Origin: Symsagittifera roscoffensis
Lineage: Eukaryota; Xenacoelomorpha; Acoela; Convolutidae
NCBI RefSeq assembly: GCF_963678635.1
Contig: NC_087067.1
Span: 41,628,696 to 41,692,695, forward strand
Length of the DNA: 64,000 nt
Reading direction: 5' to 3'
Shown here: in pieces, positions 59,596 to 64,000 of the stretch
Numbering within the stretch: the stretch's first letter is position 1
How the letters are laid out: every line of letters begins with the position of its first letter
Notes under the pieces: model-generated
What the model saw: the letters and a program-made list of their open reading frames with translations, nothing else
What the model was told of the DNA's origin: nothing
Databases searched by the model: none
Position numbers and translations under genes: made by a program

Positions 59596-62500
59596 CTAAA
59601 TAAAAAATAGCTTAGACAACCACAGATAGTTGAAATCAAGGATTTTTTTTCAAATTAGTGATGTTTTTTAGGGTGTGATGAAAGGATCTGAAGAACACAG
59701 CCAACAGACTGTTGGAAAAGAGTCAATGCACGCAAATAAGCAAAAAAAAACACTGATATCTCTTTTGAAAAAATCTCAACTTTCGAATTTCAAAAACAAT
59801 GCCCTTGAAGCTTTTTGAATTTCTGGAACAACTAACGACCAAAATCAAAGGTCAATTTGAGAAAACTGGATCAATAAATAAATTATATATTTCGCAGGGA
59901 AATCTGATAATTAAATTCCACTTTCGATACTAGAAGGCCACGTTTTCATGACTTTTAGACTTTTGCTGTTCGATAGTGGAATTTGCCTTCTTTTCAACAA
60001 AAAAAGTGAACTTAAAAAAAATCAAAAGTCAAACCAAGAAAAATCAAATTTAAGCGTGAACAAATTTTGAGACTTTTCCTGAAAAAACTAAAAATATCAT
60101 CGCGACCCATATAAGAGCCTGAACAACGTTCATCGAATCTAAAAAGCCTGAAATTTAGGTATATTCGACAGTCACAGTATAAAGGCAAATCGAGCAATGG
60201 TTTTTGTCAAAAAATGACTTGAAAAACACTATTCGAAAAAAAATCCAAACATTTTTTTTTGCAAAAATTATTTTAGAAGTTTTTTATTCCTAAAATATTC
60301 CTGGCTTGTCCTTCTATAATAAGCATGCTTTAATCGCTCGAAATTAAAATAAAACTCAAAAAACCGCGAATCAGTATTGAAAGTGCGAATCACGACACTG
60401 AATCACATCCGAATACAAAGTTTCTCCCCAATTTTCAAATGGTCGGAACAACAACTCAGGTCGGATGCTGATATACCTTATATGCACTAAAACCCTTACT
60501 AGAAGGTAGCAGAGAATTAATCAACAATAAGTTTTTCACCGACAAAGTCTAGTTTCCGATTTCAAGACACTTGCTCCCGCAAGTTCATCGTTAATGACAA
60601 TACGAACCTGTTGAGGGGCGTCCACCAGAACATTTTCGAGAGCCTTGCAGAAGAAAATTAGAGAAGCGGCGTCGTTCTCATTGGCCTTTTCCTCTATCAG
60701 GATTGGAAAGTGAGTAGTGTCTGTCTGCTGCTGTCCATGGTCCACAAGGTCAATGGTCTAAATAAAACAAAGTACTTCTACAAAAAACCATTTTACATAT
60801 CTTCTTTTCTAATTTTGATAAGAGAAGACCAGCTAGATAAAACAAAATAATCGGCCTAACGCTGCACCATGTCAACATCATTCTCCCCTCTTTTCCAACT
60901 TGCAAACCAATGTTGGGAGGCAACCCAAAGATATTAAAACTTTCAACTTCTTTCGAATTTCAAAGAACAAACATATCACATTACAAATCTCTGCATTTCC
61001 AGAATCTTTCATGATTGCCACTTTTTGATGAAACAAACCCAATTTGAGAAAAGGGTTTAGGTAGTTAGAAGTAATTCAAGTTTTTTTGCGCTTTTGACAA
61101 TTTGTTAAACGAAAGCAGGAAATTACATTACTTTTAGCATATGAATTTTTTTTTTAAAATCCCAAAAAATGAGCGTGAGCAATTAACTATTTCTAACGAA
61201 AAAAAAAATTGAAAAAAAAAATCAACACGACTTATATTCACGACGTTCATTGACACTTAAAAAACAAGGTTTTTATGTATTGCCAAACACCGGACCTTAA
61301 AAGGTTCAACCACCTAGTGGGATCCCATAAAGTTCGGATAAATTCCATGGTTGGTTTGGAGAATTTGAATTTGTACTTTAATGGGGGGGGGGGGGGGGGG
61401 GGGGCGGCAATAGGTTTACTCTTTTCTTTGCAACATATGGGCCATACAGCATATCAAAACAAAATTGGTCAGTTGTTGTGCAAGTAGCCCAAAATGTTAA
61501 GACACAGTAATTAAAAAAATAAAATAGCCAGAATTTATGATTTAGACTTTTTGATAAAATTAACCGAATTTAAGAAAACTGGATCAAAAAGTAAATCTGA
61601 AACGAAAAGTTAGATATCGATCACGTTTTTTGTGACTTTTACACTTTCGCTGTTCGATAGTGGAGTTTGCCTTCCTTTAAAAAAGGAAAAGAACAAAACT
61701 TAAAAAGAAATCAGAAGTCAAACCGCGAAAAAGAAAAATTGAGCCTGAACAAACTTCAAGACTTTTCTTGAAAGAAAATAATCACGAACTACGTTCATCG
61801 ACTCGAAACATCGCCAACAGTTGGAAAAAAAGTAAGAACATGAAAAACGAAAGATTTAAAATTTTTGAAGATTTTTCAGCTTTCAAATAAAAAATATATT
61901 AATTTGAAGCTCTAAAAACGGTTGATTGGCACTGATTTAGAGAAAACTCGATCAAAAGTTAATCAATTTTTTCTTTTACTCTTAATATTTTCCTTTTTTA
62001 CACTTAAAATTACCTGTAAAACTAAAACGACGAAAATTTATTCTGATTCAAACTTACCAGCCGGGCAACTTTGTCAACGGCGATGGTGAAGCAACACGAT
62101 TTCACCATAACTAAAACAAAGTATACTTCTTCACAAATTATAGCGCGGGCAATTTGACTCTATTCAAGCATGTACACTAGTGAACAAAATTAAGCGCAAA
62201 TTCTGAATTATACTCTGCAAAATGCCTGTTTTTGTTGTACATTTTGGATACTGTTTCTTTCTAAATTCAGTTGAATTTTTACATTGACCGAGAGCAAATG
62301 ATCAGAGCTACAATCTGTGAAAGTATCAAAATTTGGTTTCAATGACTTAACAATGTAATCCGGGTCCGAAAAAGCCAGTTTTCCTCATCTGCACTAAACT
62401 TTTTACTTCGCGTGAATAAGTAACAAACATCTGAGTTTGGTAAAAATTTCACACTGAGTGTTTCCTTTTTCTCGCTGAGAAAGTTTCACGTTGGATGAAC

Positions 62501-63036
62501 AATTTTTTTACTCCGCTTATTCGAGAAAGATTTCACTACGATGCAAAACTTAATGCAGGTGAGGAAAACTGGAATTTTCAGACCCGAATTACATTGGTAA
62601 GTCACTGAAATTAAACACTGATTGTTTCAGAGATGGTAGCTCTGATAATTTGCTCTTGGTCAATGTAAAAAATTTTACGGAAGGAAATGTTGTCCAAAAC
62701 GTACATTAAAAACAGGCATTATACAGAGTGAAATTAATCTCCTTAAAAAGTAAGAAAAAGAAAGGAAAAAAGAAAAATTCCCTTTAATTTTTCAAAAAAA
62801 TAAAACGGCCTTATCTAATACGCTTATACGAAACATGGAGATCAAAGGCTTCGCTTCTCACTTATTTCGAACAAAGTTGAGTGAATGAACCCAATTTGAA
62901 TTCCAAAGTTAAAAGGGCATGTTGATTTCATTCAACTTACCCGAATTCTCACTGCCCTTTTCATTGATTGTCTGTTTGCTTTTTCCGTCAGCTAATTTGT
63001 AAATGATTTTCTGTCGATCAGATGACAATTTCAAGG
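59377..63036 (-). CDS. Unidentified multi-exon gene, last four exons (5' partial)
   Basis: Exons on the minus strand: 63,036-62,941, 62,110-62,058, 60,757-60,608 and 59,595-59,377. Splice sites are GT-AG with T-rich acceptors; intron phases between them are 1, 0 and 0, and the joined frame is open for ~171 codons to a TAA. The acceptor of the first exon needs a phase-1 donor further left in the gene, not found before the window end. The protein has alternating strand-like segments, then a helix near SLIFFCKALENVLVD, which is the general shape of a PH-like fold, but this is a weak inference. A Lys-rich helix and a Pro/Ser-rich C-terminus ending SADEFL follow. I do not recognise the family. The introns contain a foldback element and dispersed repeats. 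Confidence 0.6.
59695..60130. repeat. Dispersed copy of the 55-58-kb repeat family
   Basis: Shares CCAACAGACTGTTGG, AATTTGAGAAAACTGGATCAA, ACTTTTGCTGTTCGATAGTGG and GAACAAATTTTGAGACTTTTCC with other copies at 61,550-61,810 and with TANGO6 intron 3. Sits in the intron between exons C and D. Confidence 0.65.
60608..60757 (-). CDS. Unidentified gene, exon C
   Basis: 150 bp, exactly 50 codons in phase 0; acceptor ATTTAG|ACC, donor CAACAG|GTTCGT. Contains the helix SLIFFCKALENVLVDAP. Confidence 0.65.
61383..61404 (+). repeat. Homopolymer of 22 G
   Basis: Uninterrupted run of G in AT-rich intron DNA of the unidentified gene; length may be inexact in the assembly. Confidence 0.9.
62058..62110 (-). 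CDS. Unidentified gene, exon B (micro-exon, 53 bp)
   Basis: Acceptor TTTTAG|TTATGG, donor GGCTG|GTAAGT. Codes MVKSCCFTIAVDKVARL after the split Val codon. Small but bounded by strong splice sites and in phase with both neighbours. Confidence 0.6.
62212..62729. mobile_element. Foldback element, ~518 bp with ~250-bp inverted arms
   Basis: ACTCTGCAAAATGCCTG at the left end mirrors CAGGCATTATACAGAGT at the right end. The match continues inwards through ACATTGACCgAGAGCAAA, GTGACTTAaCAATGTAAT and CCAGTTTTCCTC to a centre near 62,470. Lies wholly in the intron between exons A and B. Confidence 0.8.
62941..63036 (-). CDS. Unidentified gene, exon A
   Basis: 96 bp; acceptor TTTCAG|CC, donor TCGG|GTAAGT. 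Codes LKLSSDRQKIIYKLADG and a polar tail; next exon completes the split codon as Val. Confidence 0.6.
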
Positions 63037-64000
63037 CTGAAACAGACCACTTAAGTGAACAAAAACATACACATACTGCTACTACTGTAACACTTAATTC
63101 AAACGTAGCCAACAGGCAGTTATAAAAGTCAGCGAGTGCAAGAAAACAAAATAATTGCCAACTTTTTTTTGTAAAAACTTCACTTTCGAAGAGTTTAAAT
63201 TATATGGCCTTAAAGGTCTTTGAATTCAAGAACAGTATATGACTGACAGTTCTCTGATGAAACTAACTCAATTTGAGAAAACTGGATCAATATGTAAAAT
63301 TTTCATTCCGATGGGAAATCAACTTAATTTAAAAAAATCAAAAGCCAAATCGCGAAAAATCAAATTTGTGCGTGAACGAAGTTTAAGGACTTCATGAAAA
63401 AAAAAACAAGAAATTCGACAGTTTCAGATATTCGCAGAGCTCCACAAGAAAGAAAACAAGGACATTAAATTGGAAATTAAATTGTTAGTTAAATTGTTAC
63501 ATTAGTCTTTGGCTCATTTTACCACTCAAATGTTCCCACAGAATTTTTATTAAACATTAGCTTCTTTCTCCGGACAAGAGAGAACATAGCTAACAGACAG
63601 TTGATAAAGTGTAAAAGAACAGAATAACGATAGAAAATTCGGTTAAGCTCTTTTTACGTTGAAGCTTTTGGCACTTCAAATACTGTTTATGATTAGTACT
63701 TAACGATTAAAAACAAAAAGCTAACTTCTTGGAATAATTTTAAATTTAATTTGGAAATTTAAAGAAAAAAAGCCCCTAAAGCTCTAGAAATCCCTGAAGC
63801 TCTGGAAAAAAGCACCTAAAGCTCTAGAAGTATAAAGCTCTTTGAATTTGAAGAAACTATTCTGATAAAACTAACGCAATTTGAGAAAAGTGGATCAATT
63901 GATAAAGTTTCTATTCCGCTGGGAAATCTAAAAATTAAATTCCACTTTCGAAACTAGAAGTCATTCACGTTTTTCGTGACCTTCTCAATTTCACTGGTCG
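63037..64000. other. Right end: dispersed repeat copies, no exon found
   Basis: Two partial copies of the 55-58-kb repeat family (AACAGRCAGTTG at ~63,110 and ~63,590; AATTTGAGAAAACTGGATCAAT at ~63,270; a diverged form at ~63,880). No further exon of the minus-strand gene could be supported. Confidence 0.5.

Noticed and set aside
1..64000. tRNA and rRNA genes
   Set aside because: No cloverleaf with A/B boxes or rRNA core sequence was recognised on either strand; a tRNA-scan program would be needed to exclude degenerate ones.

Overview
The window is nuclear DNA of an AT-rich, repeat-laden animal genome, probably an invertebrate. The evidence is a spliced TANGO6 orthologue with GT-AG introns, an APE-type LINE and a Copia-type retrotransposon. 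I cannot name the species from sequence alone.

Layout. (1) 1-8,325: a visibly GC-richer, tightly packed series of ten plus-strand open frames. The only recognisable domain is an SGNH/GDSL hydrolase near the left edge. The frames also carry two degenerate SGNH-like segments and a helical LxRVxF module repeated three times. Each of the six frame changes goes in the same (-1) direction. I do not recognise this family. (2) 8,657-10,858: an exact head-to-tail duplication of 1,101 bp. (3) 10,859-12,908: an internally deleted LINE with endonuclease, reverse-transcriptase and C-terminal zinc-knuckle fragments. (4) 12,909-20,194: Copia gag-protease-integrase-RT remnants. Their left part is a chimera with the LINE 3' tail and is duplicated in tandem as two 2.39-kb units. 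A 200-base N gap (20,195-20,394) cuts off the element. (5) 20,395-23,880: AT-rich DNA with inverted-repeat elements, G/C tracts, a LINE RT relic and one possible coiled-coil exon. (6) About 23,880-42,310: an 18-kb satellite array of roughly 160-168-bp monomers with higher-order repeats. (7) 42,310-44,478: minisatellite and the first copy of a ~540-bp MITE-like family.

(8) 44,479-50,670, minus strand: a five-exon TANGO6 gene, 1,056 codons, all four introns in phase 1. Three MITE copies sit in its introns and two more flank it. (9) 50,671-55,190: AT-rich intergenic DNA with the fifth MITE copy. (10) 55,195-58,706: four and a fraction tandem ~770-805-bp units that share an open frame with a membrane-spanning stretch; diverged copies of the same repeat are dispersed to the right end and in TANGO6 intron 3. 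(11) 59,377-63,036, minus strand: the last four exons of an unidentified multi-exon gene, with a ~520-bp foldback element in one intron.

The two spliced genes look like ordinary host genes. Most of the rest is mobile or satellite DNA. The most unusual item is the SGNH-repeat cassette at the left edge.
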